A stretch of 64,000 nt of DNA, taken from positions 62,001-126,000 of the forward strand of contig JAHBVK010000008.1 in NCBI GenBank assembly GCA_019637555.1. Reading direction: 5' to 3'. Origin of the DNA: Anaerolineae bacterium (lineage in GTDB: Bacteria > Chloroflexota > Anaerolineae > Aggregatilineales > UBA2796). The notes below the pieces were generated by a model that had not been told where the DNA came from, searched no databases, and was given only the letters and a program-made list of their open reading frames with translations. Every line of letters starts with the position of its first letter. The first letter of the stretch is position 1. Positions 27,426 to 36,646 of this stretch are shown in pieces. Position numbers and translations under genes: made by a program.

Positions 27426-27644
27426 TCAGTAGATTTCAGGGAATTCAAGCGGCTCCGGCTGTGGACGACACAAGCCACACCAGATCGCATCAGCGACAAC
27501 AATTGCTTTTGGGGTCTGGTTCGCGCCTACGTAAACCGAGAGAAAAAACGGCATCTTGGTGGCATGTTCCTTGCAAACAAAGCGCCCGCAAAACCGACAT
27601 GAAGCATGGGAGGGGTTTTCGCAAACCCAACAATTAGCTGACAT
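27426..27644 (-). CDS. Small Cys/His-rich zinc-binding protein
   Basis: 72 aa. C5, C8, H13, C16, C19, C24, H27, C56 and C59 form a probable two-zinc treble-clef or B-box-like fold (CWVCEN, CRFCGRFVCKEH, WCGLC). ATG preceded by AAGG at five bases. The Cys spacing and codon-level order support a real gene. No catalytic residues; may bind protein or nucleic acid. Upstream of the kinase gene on the same strand, 78 bases apart. Confidence 0.72.
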   Translation of the reverse strand: MSANCWVCENPSHASCRFCGRFVCKEHATKMPFFLSVYVGANQTPKAIVVADAIWCGLCRPQPEPLEFPEIY

Positions 27645-27938
27645 CGCTACCTTGTCTTTCGTCTTTCCCTCGGTAACAACCCGATCAACGGCTGTTTATG
27701 ACCTATACCCTGCGATTGTAACACAGATGACCTATGCTCAATGAAGTCGGCTATGTAAAGAACTTATCACACGTTATGGCTTTTATATGCCGCATCCTTT
27801 GCTGGACAAAGGTTCACTTAACCTGCCTCTTACCAGATTTCATGCGTAATATAGCAGATCGAGCACGAGCGGGAATTGGTGTTCCGTTTGAATCATGTTG
27901 ACTTTTCGCTTGCTTCACCGCTCAATCTAGTTAGGGAC

Positions 27939-29183
27939 TTACTCTCGCGTGAATAGGCTCACCAATTCAATTGACGCGGTTTGTGGGAACATATCGACAG
28001 GTTGTATTTCATGCAGTCGGTAGCCCTGTGCTGCTAACCGCTTGGCATCACGCGCGAAAGTTGCTAGATCGCAGCTGACGTACACGATCTTAGCAGGGGC
28101 GAGTGCTACCAGTGCATCGACCACGACGCCATCCAAGCCAGCGCGCGGCGGATCGAGAACCACCGCATCATAGCTTCCTTCAAGCTGCGACAGTACTTCT
28201 TCCACCGCTCCTTCGAACAGATCAATATTTTCGAAGGCACTCAGGTTCTCTGCTGCATCTTCGACGGCTGGTGCATATGCTTCGACGCCAGTCACCCACG
28301 CGGCGCGTTCGGCAATGAAGGCGCTGAACAAACCGACGCCGGAATAGAGATCGAGTACCCGTTCTGTGCCCTGTAGATCGAGACGTTCCAGCACCAGATC
28401 GACCAGCTTCTCCGCCTGCTGCAAATTCACCTGAAAGAATCCGCCCGCGCGTACCATGAAATCCCGATCTTTGACGCGATAATTAACGGATGGCTTGCCA
28501 ATCAATGGTTGAGGCGGCTTTTCGGAGGACAGGAACGAAATCGATGCAGGAAAATCCACTTCGAGTTCTGGCACTTCATCATCTACCGTGCTTAGACCGA
28601 TCATCAAGTCATCCTCTTCACTGCCAACCTGCAAGCGCACACGATCCAGCGCCTCAAAGCCCGCGAAGTCGATCACGTTGAGCAGTTCTTGCAGCGGTGG
28701 ACGAATGATGTGGCATTCATCGATCACGATCAGGTTATCGTCATCGGTGCTGACAAAGCCTAGCTGACCATCTTTGAGGGCGTGCAGTGTTACATGCGTG
28801 CGATAGTCGTACTCATCAGGGCTGGCAAGCATCGGCAGCACGGTGATCTCCTGAAATCCGCCGATTCGTGCCATCTGATCCTTCACAACGGACTGTTTTA
28901 GTTCCAACTGCGCGGCGTAATCTATGTGCTGAAGCTGACAACCACCACACAAGCCCGGACCAAAATAAGGGCAGCGAGGCTCTACGCGCTGTGGCGACGG
29001 GCTGACGATCTTCACGACTTCAGCGATTGCAAAGCGTCCGCGATCCTGTACGATCCGTGCTATGATCCGTTCGCCCGGAAGCGTATAGGGCACGAATATT
29101 GTTCGTCCGTCATGGCGTCCGATGGCACTGCCACCATGAGCCATGCTGGTTAGTTCAAGTTCAAATGTGTTCTCAGCACTCAC
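27939..29183 (-). CDS. rlmD: 23S rRNA (uracil-C5)-methyltransferase, RlmD/RumA type
   Basis: 414 aa. N-terminal TRAM domain (LELTSMAHGGSAIGRHDGRT), then [4Fe-4S] cysteines C71, C79, C82 and C157. SAM-binding motif VLDLYSGVGLFSAFIA, followed by VVLDPPRAGLD and catalytic Cys in YVSCDLATFARD. The TrmA/RlmC/RlmD family methylates U in 23S rRNA or tRNA; the exact target (U1939, U747 or tRNA U54) cannot be told from sequence alone. Single gene, divergent from the membrane protein at 29222. Confidence 0.92.
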   Translation of the reverse strand: MSAENTFELELTSMAHGGSAIGRHDGRTIFVPYTLPGERIIARIVQDRGRFAIAEVVKIVSPSPQRVEPRCPYFGPGLCGGCQLQHIDYAAQLELKQSVVKDQMARIGGFQEITVLPMLASPDEYDYRTHVTLHALKDGQLGFVSTDDDNLIVIDECHIIRPPLQELLNVIDFAGFEALDRVRLQVGSEEDDLMIGLSTVDDEVPELEVDFPASISFLSSEKPPQPLIGKPSVNYRVKDRDFMVRAGGFFQVNLQQAEKLVDLVLERLDLQGTERVLDLYSGVGLFSAFIAERAAWVTGVEAYAPAVEDAAENLSAFENIDLFEGAVEEVLSQLEGSYDAVVLDPPRAGLDGVVVDALVALAPAKIVYVSCDLATFARDAKRLAAQGYRLHEIQPVDMFPQTASIELVSLFTRE

Positions 29184-29221
29184 GCTAATTCACCTGTGTT
29201 CGTTGTCATGTGGAGTTTTCG

Positions 29222-29779
29222 TTGGTTGATGAATCCATCGTCGTCAGTGTACACGATCACCCGCGAAGGTGGCTGCGCCAATTTTCAGCCCGCCTGATTG
29301 CGCTGGCGCTGATCGTCTGTCTGTTCGCGTTGTTGCTACAACTTGTCTTAACAATTCTGATTTCGCCGCTGTTCTTAGGTACGGCGGTATTTACCCTCAT
29401 CCTTACTATTCCCCTGCTGCTGCAAACGGTGCTGCATCCAGAGATCACCGTACTGGACTCCGGTTTGCGCTTACGTCCTCAACTGTGGCGCGAAGATACG
29501 ATCCACTGGCGCATGATCAGCTCCATTGCCGAACATCCACTGATCTATCAGGACCCCGTAATCGAGCGCAGATTACACGGCAAGAACTTTCGTCTTCGGC
29601 AGGGCTGCGTAATCATTTTGTGTGAGGACGCCACGGTGTCGCCATTATTTCGGCTGGTCGGTGGCATCGCCGGATCAGGATTGCACCCCGCCTTCGCTAT
29701 TTCTTCGACCACGCATCGCGACTACGAACGACTGCTTCAGTTGCTAGAGGAACATGGTTTCACGACGCCAGTGCCTTAA
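29222..29779 (+). CDS. Conserved membrane protein with two helices, unknown function
   Basis: 185 aa if started at TTG 29222, which has GGAG six bases upstream; a GTG at 29210 is the alternative but lacks a ribosome-binding site. Two close hydrophobic segments (LIALALIVCLFALLLQLVL and FTLILTIPLLLQTVL) form a hairpin, followed by a PH-like beta-rich region (ITVLDSGLRLRPQLW). I do not recognise a family with confidence; bacterial PH-domain membrane proteins look similar. Its stop overlaps that of the convergent gene. Confidence 0.65.
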   Translation: MVDESIVVSVHDHPRRWLRQFSARLIALALIVCLFALLLQLVLTILISPLFLGTAVFTLILTIPLLLQTVLHPEITVLDSGLRLRPQLWREDTIHWRMISSIAEHPLIYQDPVIERRLHGKNFRLRQGCVIILCEDATVSPLFRLVGGIAGSGLHPAFAISSTTHRDYERLLQLLEEHGFTTPVP

Positions 29780-30258
29780 ATATTGCAGCGATATTGAGCA
29801 CCGCGCGCCCAGTCCAAAACCGTCTCTGCCTCTGGCGCTTCAGCTACCGAGCCGACGACCCGCTGCGCTTCCAAGCCGCCATAAAGATCAAGTACATACA
29901 CAGCCATAGCTTCAGGATGTGATCCAGCGGGTAACCCGGTATAGGCTGTCCATGCTTTATCCTTCGGATCGACCAATAGTGTCACTGATTCTGGCAAAAT
30001 AACGTTCTTGACTGCCTCCGCATTAACCCGCGCAATAGCGATAATCCGCACCTTCAATTCGCGAAGTTCAGTGTCATCTTGGGCTAACGTTCTGACGTAC
30101 TGCCAAGCCGCTTCCGAAGGGGTAAGCAGTACCACGATTAAGCCCGCTTTGTTACGAAAGTCATGTCGGTTCACCGCTTGTCCATCAGGGGTTTCCAACC
30201 AGAACTCCGGTGCTACTGATCCCAACTTGAGCACAGTTGCGTTCAACATCTCAGTCAT
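29776..30258 (-). CDS. Thioredoxin-fold (AhpC/TSA-like) protein lacking the peroxidatic cysteine
   Basis: 160 aa. The beginning LKLGSVAPEFWLETPDGQAV and NRHDFRNKAGLIVVLLTP follow the peroxiredoxin/TSA pattern, but the expected active-site Cys (usually T-x-x-C) is replaced by TPSEAAWQYV; the only Cys is near the C-terminus (YRCNI). It is therefore probably not a peroxidase. Start placed at ATG 30258, eight bases after GGGAG. The stop codons of this and the opposite-strand gene share the palindrome TTAA. Confidence 0.72.
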   Translation of the reverse strand: MTEMLNATVLKLGSVAPEFWLETPDGQAVNRHDFRNKAGLIVVLLTPSEAAWQYVRTLAQDDTELRELKVRIIAIARVNAEAVKNVILPESVTLLVDPKDKAWTAYTGLPAGSHPEAMAVYVLDLYGGLEAQRVVGSVAEAPEAETVLDWARGAQYRCNI

Positions 30259-30408
30259 ACCTTTAACTCCCAACCTCACTATGTATACATTCCTGACAAA
30301 ATTTTCACAGGCAATTCATGCTATCTTCATTGACTTCGCTCTCGCTTTGACTGACCATATAGCCATGAATCCGACATCTATATTTTAACATCTCATAGGC
30401 TGGCTGAT

Positions 30409-31308
30409 ATGTCCGACCAACCCTCAACAAGCGTAGACACTCTCTTTTCAGCATATGTGCGCTTGCGTCAGTGCGGTTTGCCGATTGGTGAGGCAGCACG
30501 CGAGCTGAAAGCAAGTGTGGAAGGGTTAGCCAAGACTGAGCTAGATCAGTTGGCAATGCTGACTCAGGGTTGGGAAGCCAATCATAACCGTCCTTCTTCT
30601 CAGACAACACATCCTCTGCGAGGTCGCATAATTAATGCTGGCACGGTTACACTACGCGAATCGCCGCCTAGCAAACCCGCGATTCGACCAATCCAACGCT
30701 CCCATGATCGGCGCAGCACTGAAGAAAGTACTGCCATCATGTCGACATCATCATCTGAGGCACCAAGTCCAGTGATCCGACCGATCACCGTGAAAAAGCC
30801 TGCCAACTATGAACTTGCACCGTGCCCTAATTGCAGTAAGTTGAATCGCGTTGGCGAAAGTTATTGCTATGCTTGTGGCGAAGTGTTGATCGAAGATCGG
30901 GTGAGCACACGTCGTCTTGAGGATACCGCCAGCAATAGGCGCAAACTGGGCGCGTCCTATTTCGGACCGGAGACTTCACTTGTGCTGCACATTCGCAACA
31001 CAGGCGACAGCATTCAGATTATTCCCGGTACACACGAGATCGTATTGGGTCGCAGTACCAACAAGGGTGCTCTGAACCCGGATATTGATTTAAATCCGTT
31101 CGGTGCCGATACACTGGGTGTATCTCGCTTGCATGTGTCCCTGAAGCGCAGCGAGCACACGATGATGATCACTGACATGAACAGCAGCAATAAAACGTAT
31201 GTTAATGGACAGGTGCTGCATCCGCATGAAGTTCGTGCTCTGAACGATGGTGATGAAGTACGCATTGGTCGCATGTACATCGCGGTACAGTTCAGTCATC
31301 TTAGCTGA
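30409..31308 (+). CDS. Zinc-ribbon and FHA-domain protein
   Basis: 299 aa, cytoplasmic. N-terminal helical region (1-60), disordered Ser/Pro/Arg linker, zinc ribbon (CPNCSKLNRVGESYCYACGE, about 141-160) and a C-terminal FHA domain with EIVLGRSTNKG, GVSRLHVSLKR and NKTYVNGQ. FHA domains bind phosphothreonine, so a Ser/Thr kinase partner is expected; none is in the window. Followed by a strong terminator. Its role is unknown. Confidence 0.88.
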   Translation: MSDQPSTSVDTLFSAYVRLRQCGLPIGEAARELKASVEGLAKTELDQLAMLTQGWEANHNRPSSQTTHPLRGRIINAGTVTLRESPPSKPAIRPIQRSHDRRSTEESTAIMSTSSSEAPSPVIRPITVKKPANYELAPCPNCSKLNRVGESYCYACGEVLIEDRVSTRRLEDTASNRRKLGASYFGPETSLVLHIRNTGDSIQIIPGTHEIVLGRSTNKGALNPDIDLNPFGADTLGVSRLHVSLKRSEHTMMITDMNSSNKTYVNGQVLHPHEVRALNDGDEVRIGRMYIAVQFSHLS

Positions 31309-31343
31309 TGCACCGCGCTAGCAGCACTTAACGGCATACATAA

Positions 31344-31369
31344 AGCAGGTTAAACACCTGCTTTTTTTG
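31344..31369 (+). terminator. Intrinsic terminator after the FHA gene
   Basis: 8-bp stem AAGCAGGT / ACCTGCTT, loop TAAAC, running into T7. Confidence 0.9.
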
Positions 31370-31527
31370 CACATAGGCATAACTAACGCGAACTGCTCTC
31401 ATTAAGCAATATTAACATTGTCAGTGAGCTACCATCATGTTACACTAGTTTTATTCTTCACAATTGGTGTTATCTTCATTATTTCTCGACTGAGTTAAGT
31501 TCCATCCCGAACTGTATTGGAGGCAGA

Positions 31528-32151
31528 ATGACCTCGGTTTCAGAGATTCCCGATATTGTCATCGGTCGTTTACCGCTGTATTTGCGTGCCTTGAATCAAC
31601 TGGTCTCACAAGGGCAAACGATCACTTCTTCTCACGAACTGGGGCAGCAGTTAGGCATCAGTTCCGCGCAAATTCGCAAAGACCTCTCGCACTTCGGAGA
31701 GTTTGGTAAGCAGGGTACTGGTTATCAGATTAATCATCTCATGGCGCAGCTAAAGCAAATTTTGCAGGTCAACCGTGAGTGGTCGATGGTGGTAGTTGGT
31801 GCTGGCGATCTTGGTCGCGCGTTGGCACATTATGGTGGTTTTGTCGAACGCGGATTCAGGGTGGTAGGCGTCTTTGATAACGATCCTAGCAAGATTGGCA
31901 CTGGCAGCGGTGATCTGAAAGTTCGCAATATCAACGATATGAACGATTTCGTCCGCGAACGTGCCATTAAGATCGCTATGCTCGCAGTTCCCGGCAAAGT
32001 TGCTCAAGCGATCTGCGACAGCCTTGTAGATGGTGGCGTGAGAGCAATCTTGAATTATGCGCCGATCACGCTCTCAGTGCCGGAAAATGTCCACGTACAG
32101 TATATCGATCCGGTGATGCACTTGCAGCGCATGACCTACTATCTGGATTAA
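31528..32151 (+). CDS. rex: Redox-sensing transcriptional repressor Rex
   Basis: 207 aa NADH/NAD+-responsive repressor of fermentation and respiration genes. Winged helix with ELGQQLGISSAQIRKDLSHFGEFGKQGTGY, then a Rossmann domain with VVVGAGDLGRALAHY and VVGVFDNDPSKIG. GGAGG precedes the ATG. Only a lone TTCACAA half-site (about 31457-31463) lies upstream, not a full Rex operator, so autoregulation is uncertain. Single gene with its own hairpin downstream. Confidence 0.96.
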   Translation: MTSVSEIPDIVIGRLPLYLRALNQLVSQGQTITSSHELGQQLGISSAQIRKDLSHFGEFGKQGTGYQINHLMAQLKQILQVNREWSMVVVGAGDLGRALAHYGGFVERGFRVVGVFDNDPSKIGTGSGDLKVRNINDMNDFVRERAIKIAMLAVPGKVAQAICDSLVDGGVRAILNYAPITLSVPENVHVQYIDPVMHLQRMTYYLD

Positions 32152-32167
32152 CGCAGGTGAAACACAA

Positions 32168-32190
32168 AGCCCGCTAACGCGGGCTGATTT
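32168..32190 (+). terminator. Probable terminator after rex
   Basis: 7-bp GC-rich stem AGCCCGC / GCGGGCT, loop TAAC, followed by the short T-rich tail GATTTCGTTT. Confidence 0.65.
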
Positions 32191-32238
32191 CGTTTATGAA
32201 ACTGTCTTGGTGCTGCCCTTAAGTCTCACCAGCGAAAA

Positions 32239-32427
32239 CTACTTCTTTTCTTCCTTCGGCAGAGCAGAAATGAGTTCTAGGAACTCTTCCCACTCCTCGT
32301 CGAAGAAATGAATGGTCACATTGCCAACTTCGACGTGGTAGGTCATTTCGCCGTCAGGTTCTTGTGAAACCCACGCGCTGTAGTTTTCAGTTTCCGCTAG
32401 CGTTTCGGTTGGTATCTGGTCAGCCAT
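32239..32427 (-). CDS. Small acidic protein, unknown function
   Basis: 62 aa, very acidic (DEEWEEFLELISALPKEE at the C-terminus). AAGGAG precedes the ATG with good spacing, which supports translation. No known domain. Same strand as, and 49 bases downstream of, the next small gene; the two may be co-transcribed. Confidence 0.6.
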   Translation of the reverse strand: MADQIPTETLAETENYSAWVSQEPDGEMTYHVEVGNVTIHFFDEEWEEFLELISALPKEEKK

Positions 32428-32476
32428 TGTTATTTCTCCTTCAGTTGAGTGCAGTCAACTTATCGGTTAGCTGTGA

Positions 32477-32761
32477 TTAACTATTATCTGCCGCTACTTC
32501 CATACCGATTGAGGTAACGGTGAGCTTGCCGTCGCTTTCGCGCACAACACCCATCTCCCGCAGCTCGCGCCAATTAGCGATACTGCTGGCACTCAGCATC
32601 TCGCCACGCGCATTAGCAGCGACCAGTTTTTGCAGCGCTGCCCGCTGATCGGGCGTAATGGCTTCCAGTTTGCGAATCTTCTTGATGACGGCATTGCGTT
32701 CAGCTTTGTGGATGCGCGTCTTGCGTGCGCGATTTTTTAGCGACCCGCGATATTCTGGCAT
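32477..32761 (-). CDS. Small basic helical protein, unknown function
   Basis: 94 aa. Basic N-terminus (RGSLKNRARKTRIHKAERNA), then a helical region and a winged-helix-like end (WRELREMGVVRESDGKLTV). Strong GGAGAGG ribosome-binding site. Could bind nucleic acid, but I recognise no family. Confidence 0.6.
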   Translation of the reverse strand: MPEYRGSLKNRARKTRIHKAERNAVIKKIRKLEAITPDQRAALQKLVAANARGEMLSASSIANWRELREMGVVRESDGKLTVTSIGMEVAADNS

Positions 32762-32791
32762 GATGTTCCTCTCCTTCGTGTGTTCGTAGTC

Positions 32792-33685
32792 TTATGTTTG
32801 TGAATTAATCAGTTCTCTGGCAAACAGCACGGCACGTCCGCCGTTATCCTTAGGTCGTCGCCAACCTGCCTGTTCGACGGCGACAAGACGATCTGGCTCG
32901 ACGGGAACCATATAGCGCAAGGTATTAAAACCCAGCTTTTTTGCCAGTCCGCGTACTGCTCGTAACATCTTTGCCGCACCACCATGGGCGGCATCAGCAT
33001 AGATGACTTCCAATTGTTCTGGCATGGCATCGAAACGCGCGCTGATAATGATCATCCCGGCGCTGCTATCCCGCTGCCAACCATACACCCGCTGATCAGC
33101 GATCCACGCTTGCAAACGTTCGTCGGTGATCCTATGCGCTTTCCACATTCGCGCTAACGTACTATGTTGCGCCACTTGATAGTGCGCGGAACCCTTCAGG
33201 AAGGCACGAATGCTGCTAACATCTTCCACCACAAAGGCGCGGAACTCATCCGCACCCATCTGATGTGCGTAAGCGGACGTTTCATAGCGTAGGTAATTAC
33301 CTACCACTGCGAAACCCGTTTTGCGCGCCATCCGCTGAACTGACGTATTATCCTCATCGGTGGTTAACCTGAGGACGCCAGACCCCATCTCGCTGGCGCG
33401 GCGCAGTGCGTACTGGTGTAACAGACTGCCAATACCCCGACCTTGAAAGTCAGGATCAACCCGCAGTCCCTCTAACCACCACTCGTCAGCACTCAAACGC
33501 GTCAGTTTACCCGTACCAACGACTTGACTATCCACTTCCACGACGAAGAACTCTCCTGTCGGATCGTTCAGCCAGTCGCTGATGAAGCGCGGTAAATAGT
33601 CCCAGCCGTTACCGATGCGAAGTGCTATCGACTCCAGCGCAGCGCGATCACGCTCCTGCGCTGGACGGATAATTGGCGCGTTCAT
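32792..33685 (-). CDS. GNAT-family N-acetyltransferase
   Basis: 297 aa. N-terminal GNAT domain with acetyl-CoA loop VDPDFQGRGIGSLLHQYALRR and ARKTGFAVVG. The C-terminal half (about 160-297) looks like a degenerate second GNAT repeat (VRGLAKKLGFNTLRYMVP). ATG at 33685; a TTG sits one codon earlier and neither has a good ribosome-binding site. Lies 20 bases downstream of pnp on the same strand. Substrate unknown. Confidence 0.85.
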   Translation of the reverse strand: MNAPIIRPAQERDRAALESIALRIGNGWDYLPRFISDWLNDPTGEFFVVEVDSQVVGTGKLTRLSADEWWLEGLRVDPDFQGRGIGSLLHQYALRRASEMGSGVLRLTTDEDNTSVQRMARKTGFAVVGNYLRYETSAYAHQMGADEFRAFVVEDVSSIRAFLKGSAHYQVAQHSTLARMWKAHRITDERLQAWIADQRVYGWQRDSSAGMIIISARFDAMPEQLEVIYADAAHGGAAKMLRAVRGLAKKLGFNTLRYMVPVEPDRLVAVEQAGWRRPKDNGGRAVLFARELINSQT

Positions 33686-33705
33686 CAATGTGGAATTCTA
33701 CGATC

Positions 33706-36030
33706 TCAACCGCCGCGATAACCACCGCCGCCACCGCGATTCGGACCACGATCCCCGCGATCCCCGCCGCGATCACCACCACGACGATCCCCGCCGCGAT
33801 CACCACGATAGCCACCGCCACCGCCACCGCCGCGACGATCACCACCGCGATCTCCGCGATCACCACGATCTCCACCGCCGCTGCGAATGCCACGATCATG
33901 AGAACGCGCTTCTTCAGGCGTCCAATCTTCCAGCACCGCTTGACGGCTCAGGCGTACTTTACCGCCCGGATCGATATCTGTGACCATGACCATCAGTTCA
34001 TCACCGATTGCTACTTCATCTTCGATGTTCTCGATACGGTGATCAGAAAGCTGGCTGATGTGTACCAAGCCATCACGTCCCGGCAGAAATTCTACGAACG
34101 CGCCGTATGGTTCGATGCGCGTGACTTTACCGGTATAGATGCGCCCGATCTCGGCATCCTCGGTCATGCCCAACAGCACTTCGATAGCGCGATCTGTGCT
34201 AGTACCATCTGCGCCGGAAACGTACGTTGTGCCATCTTCAGAGATGTCGATCTTGACGTTGTACTTTTCTTGAAGACCACGAATTGTCTTGCCGCCCGGA
34301 CCAATCACCATACCGATCTTGTCGGCAGGCACGTTGATCACTTCCATGCGCGGCGCGTTAGCACTCAATTGCTTACGTGGCTCAGAGATCGCCGCCAGCA
34401 TCACTTCAAGGATTTTCATACGGGCAATGCGCGCTTGCTCCAACGCTTCAGCCATCAGTTGATCGCTGACACCGTTGATTTTCAAGTCCATTTGCAGCGC
34501 GGTGATGCCCTTTTCCGTACCAGCGACCTTGAAGTCCATATCACCGATATGATCTTCCAAGCCCTGAATGTCGGTCAACACAGCGTACTTGTCGCCATCC
34601 GTGATCAAACCCATCGCAATACCGCCGACGGGACGCTTCAACGGCACACCTGCATCCATCAAGGAGAGAGTGCTGCCGCAGACGCTGCCCATCGAGGTGC
34701 TACCATTGGACGAGAGTACTTCACTGACCACGCGGATTGTATAGGGGAATTCTTCTTCCGGCGGGATCATCGGGCGCAATGCCGTTTCCGCCAGCGCACC
34801 ATGACCGATCTCGCGGCGCTTGGGACCACGCAGCGGGGTCGTCTCGCCGGAGGAGAAAGGCGGCATGTTATAGTGATGCATGTAGCGCTTGGTGTCCTCG
34901 GGATCGAGACCATCCAACTGCTGCACGTCACGTGGTGTACCCAACGTGACAACACTTAACACCTGAGTCAAGCCACGCTGGAACAAGCCAGAACCATGCA
35001 CGCGGGGGATCACGCCGACTTCCGCCGACAGCGGGCGAATCTCGTCGTTCTTGCGACCATCAGGACGGATACCTTCGTAGAGGATGCGACGGCGCACTTC
35101 TTCCGCCACGATCTCCTCGTAGGCGCTCTTGACATCCGCCGCCACTGATAGGGCTTCGGGGTCTTCCGTGCTGTACTCCGCCACTACCAGATCGCGCACT
35201 TCGTCGAGTGCGGCTTCGCGCTCATCACGATCCGTGTACTGCGAGATGATGTTAGTCACCTGCGAACTAACGCGCTGACGGACTTTCGCCGTCATCTCAT
35301 CGCTGCTCTTGGCAGGCGTGTATGAGGCTTTGGGTTTGCCAACAGCGGCACGCATTTCCTCTTGAATGCGGATCAAGTCTTGCATCGACTCGTGAGCCAA
35401 ACGCAGCGCCTTGACCATCGTAGCTTCATCGACTTCTTCAGCACCGCATTCGACCATGTTGATCGCGTCTTTAGTGCCGGCTACGCGCAAGTCGAGCGCG
35501 CTTTCTTCCATCTGCTGGAAGGTAGGGTTAACCACCAGTTCGCCATTGATCATACCCACGCGCACGCCAGCAACAGGTCCGTTGAACGGCGTGTTGGAGA
35601 TCGTCAGCGCGGCGCTTGCGCCCACGATGCACAGCATATCGACGGGATGCTCGGCGTCGTGGCTGAGTGCCGTGATGATGATCTGAACTTCGTTGCGCAA
35701 ATCTTTGGGGAACAGCGGACGCAGAGGACGGTCAGTCACACGGGCAGTCAGGATCGCCTGTTCTGCAGGACGTCCTTCGCGCCGGAAGAATGAGCCGGGG
35801 ATGCGTCCGGCAGCGTAGAGGCGTTCTTCGTACTCCACTGATAGTGGGAAGAAATCAATACCGGGGCGAATTGTATTGCTCATCGTCGCCGTCGCCAGAA
35901 TCATCGTGTCGCCCATCCGCACAGTCACAGCAGCACCGGCTTGCATCGCAAATTTGCCGGTCTCGATGGTTATTTCTTTTCCGCCTAGCGTCGCTGTGAA
36001 ACGCTGCACATTCTGTGTGCCGTTGGTCAT
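33706..36030 (-). CDS. pnp: Polyribonucleotide nucleotidyltransferase with RGG/RGD-rich tail
   Basis: 774 aa. Phosphorolytic 3'-5' exoribonuclease of the RNA degradosome. Two RNase PH domains ([36 protein letters not shown]), a KH domain ([17 protein letters not shown]) and an S1 domain ([20 protein letters not shown]). The last 60 residues are low-complexity, with repeated GGDRGD, DRRGG and GGGGYRG units not part of the enzyme core. Downstream of rpsO, the usual order, with a hairpin between. Confidence 0.96.
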   Translation of the reverse strand: MTNGTQNVQRFTATLGGKEITIETGKFAMQAGAAVTVRMGDTMILATATMSNTIRPGIDFFPLSVEYEERLYAAGRIPGSFFRREGRPAEQAILTARVTDRPLRPLFPKDLRNEVQIIITALSHDAEHPVDMLCIVGASAALTISNTPFNGPVAGVRVGMINGELVVNPTFQQMEESALDLRVAGTKDAINMVECGAEEVDEATMVKALRLAHESMQDLIRIQEEMRAAVGKPKASYTPAKSSDEMTAKVRQRVSSQVTNIISQYTDRDEREAALDEVRDLVVAEYSTEDPEALSVAADVKSAYEEIVAEEVRRRILYEGIRPDGRKNDEIRPLSAEVGVIPRVHGSGLFQRGLTQVLSVVTLGTPRDVQQLDGLDPEDTKRYMHHYNMPPFSSGETTPLRGPKRREIGHGALAETALRPMIPPEEEFPYTIRVVSEVLSSNGSTSMGSVCGSTLSLMDAGVPLKRPVGGIAMGLITDGDKYAVLTDIQGLEDHIGDMDFKVAGTEKGITALQMDLKINGVSDQLMAEALEQARIARMKILEVMLAAISEPRKQLSANAPRMEVINVPADKIGMVIGPGGKTIRGLQEKYNVKIDISEDGTTYVSGADGTSTDRAIEVLLGMTEDAEIGRIYTGKVTRIEPYGAFVEFLPGRDGLVHISQLSDHRIENIEDEVAIGDELMVMVTDIDPGGKVRLSRQAVLEDWTPEEARSHDRGIRSGGGDRGDRGDRGGDRRGGGGGGGYRGDRGGDRRGGDRGGDRGDRGPNRGGGGGYRGG

Positions 36031-36055
36031 ATACCTGTAAACTCCTATTGAGTAG

Positions 36056-36084
36056 AAAAAAGACGCTCCCGTCGGGCGGGGGCG
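36056..36084 (-). terminator. Hairpin with T6 between rpsO and pnp
   Basis: On the minus strand CGCCCCCG pairs with CGGGAGCG (one mismatch) and is followed by TCTTTTTT, just upstream of pnp. In E. coli this position holds both the rpsO terminator and the RNase III site for pnp autoregulation; a similar role is an inference here. Confidence 0.65.
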
Positions 36085-36196
36085 GATGCTGATTCAGAAG
36101 ATCTTCGCATCATTCGCCACATCCTGCCAGCGTGAGCGTCCTGTCTCGTTGGCGTGATTTTCTTTCGCCTATGCCGATGAATACGCCGTCTGTGGA

Positions 36197-36478
36197 CTAC
36201 CGCTTTACGTAGTCGCGCAGACCAAGTTTCTCGATAACCGCTTTATAGGATTCAGGGTTCTTGCGGCTCAGATACTTGAGGTGACGCAGGCGAGCACCAA
36301 CCAGTTTCAGCAATCCACGGCGCGAAGATACATCGTGCTTGTGGGTGCGGAGGTGGTCTGTTAGTTGGTTAATGCGCTGGGTCAGGAGAGCAATCTGGAC
36401 TTCAGGGGAACCCGTGTCACCGTCGTGGCGGGAATAAGACTCGAAAATAGCGGATTTTTGTTCTTTGGCTAATGGCAT
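36197..36478 (-). CDS. rpsO: 30S ribosomal protein S15
   Basis: 93 aa primary 16S rRNA-binding protein. Hallmarks: [34 protein letters not shown] and RLRHLKYL. Upstream of pnp in the canonical arrangement. Confidence 0.97.
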   Translation of the reverse strand: MPLAKEQKSAIFESYSRHDGDTGSPEVQIALLTQRINQLTDHLRTHKHDVSSRRGLLKLVGARLRHLKYLSRKNPESYKAVIEKLGLRDYVKR

Positions 36479-36646
36479 TGCGTTCGTATCCTCTCATGAT
36501 AAATCGTAGTGTGGTTTGCATCGCCACCGACACCGAACGAACCGAACGCTGTGGTTCGTTGGTCAAGGTCAAGAGTGCAAACAAGGGCATTATAGCAGAG
36601 CGCCTAACGGGTGACAATGGCGTGGATCGGAGTGGTTATTCAAAGG

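Noticed and set aside
27645..27938. Possible small gene of about 55 codons (ATG near 27733) or RNA gene
   Set aside because: No ribosome-binding site, no recognisable fold, no tRNA features.
31451..31470. Rex operator upstream of rex
   Set aside because: Only one half-site (TTCACAA) is present; the partner half TTGTGAA is missing at the right spacing.
33673..34959. Long plus-strand frame (428 codons) opposite pnp
   Set aside because: Antisense shadow of pnp; the N-terminal Thr/Ala/Ile repeats are the complement of the RGG tail, and the rest matches nothing.
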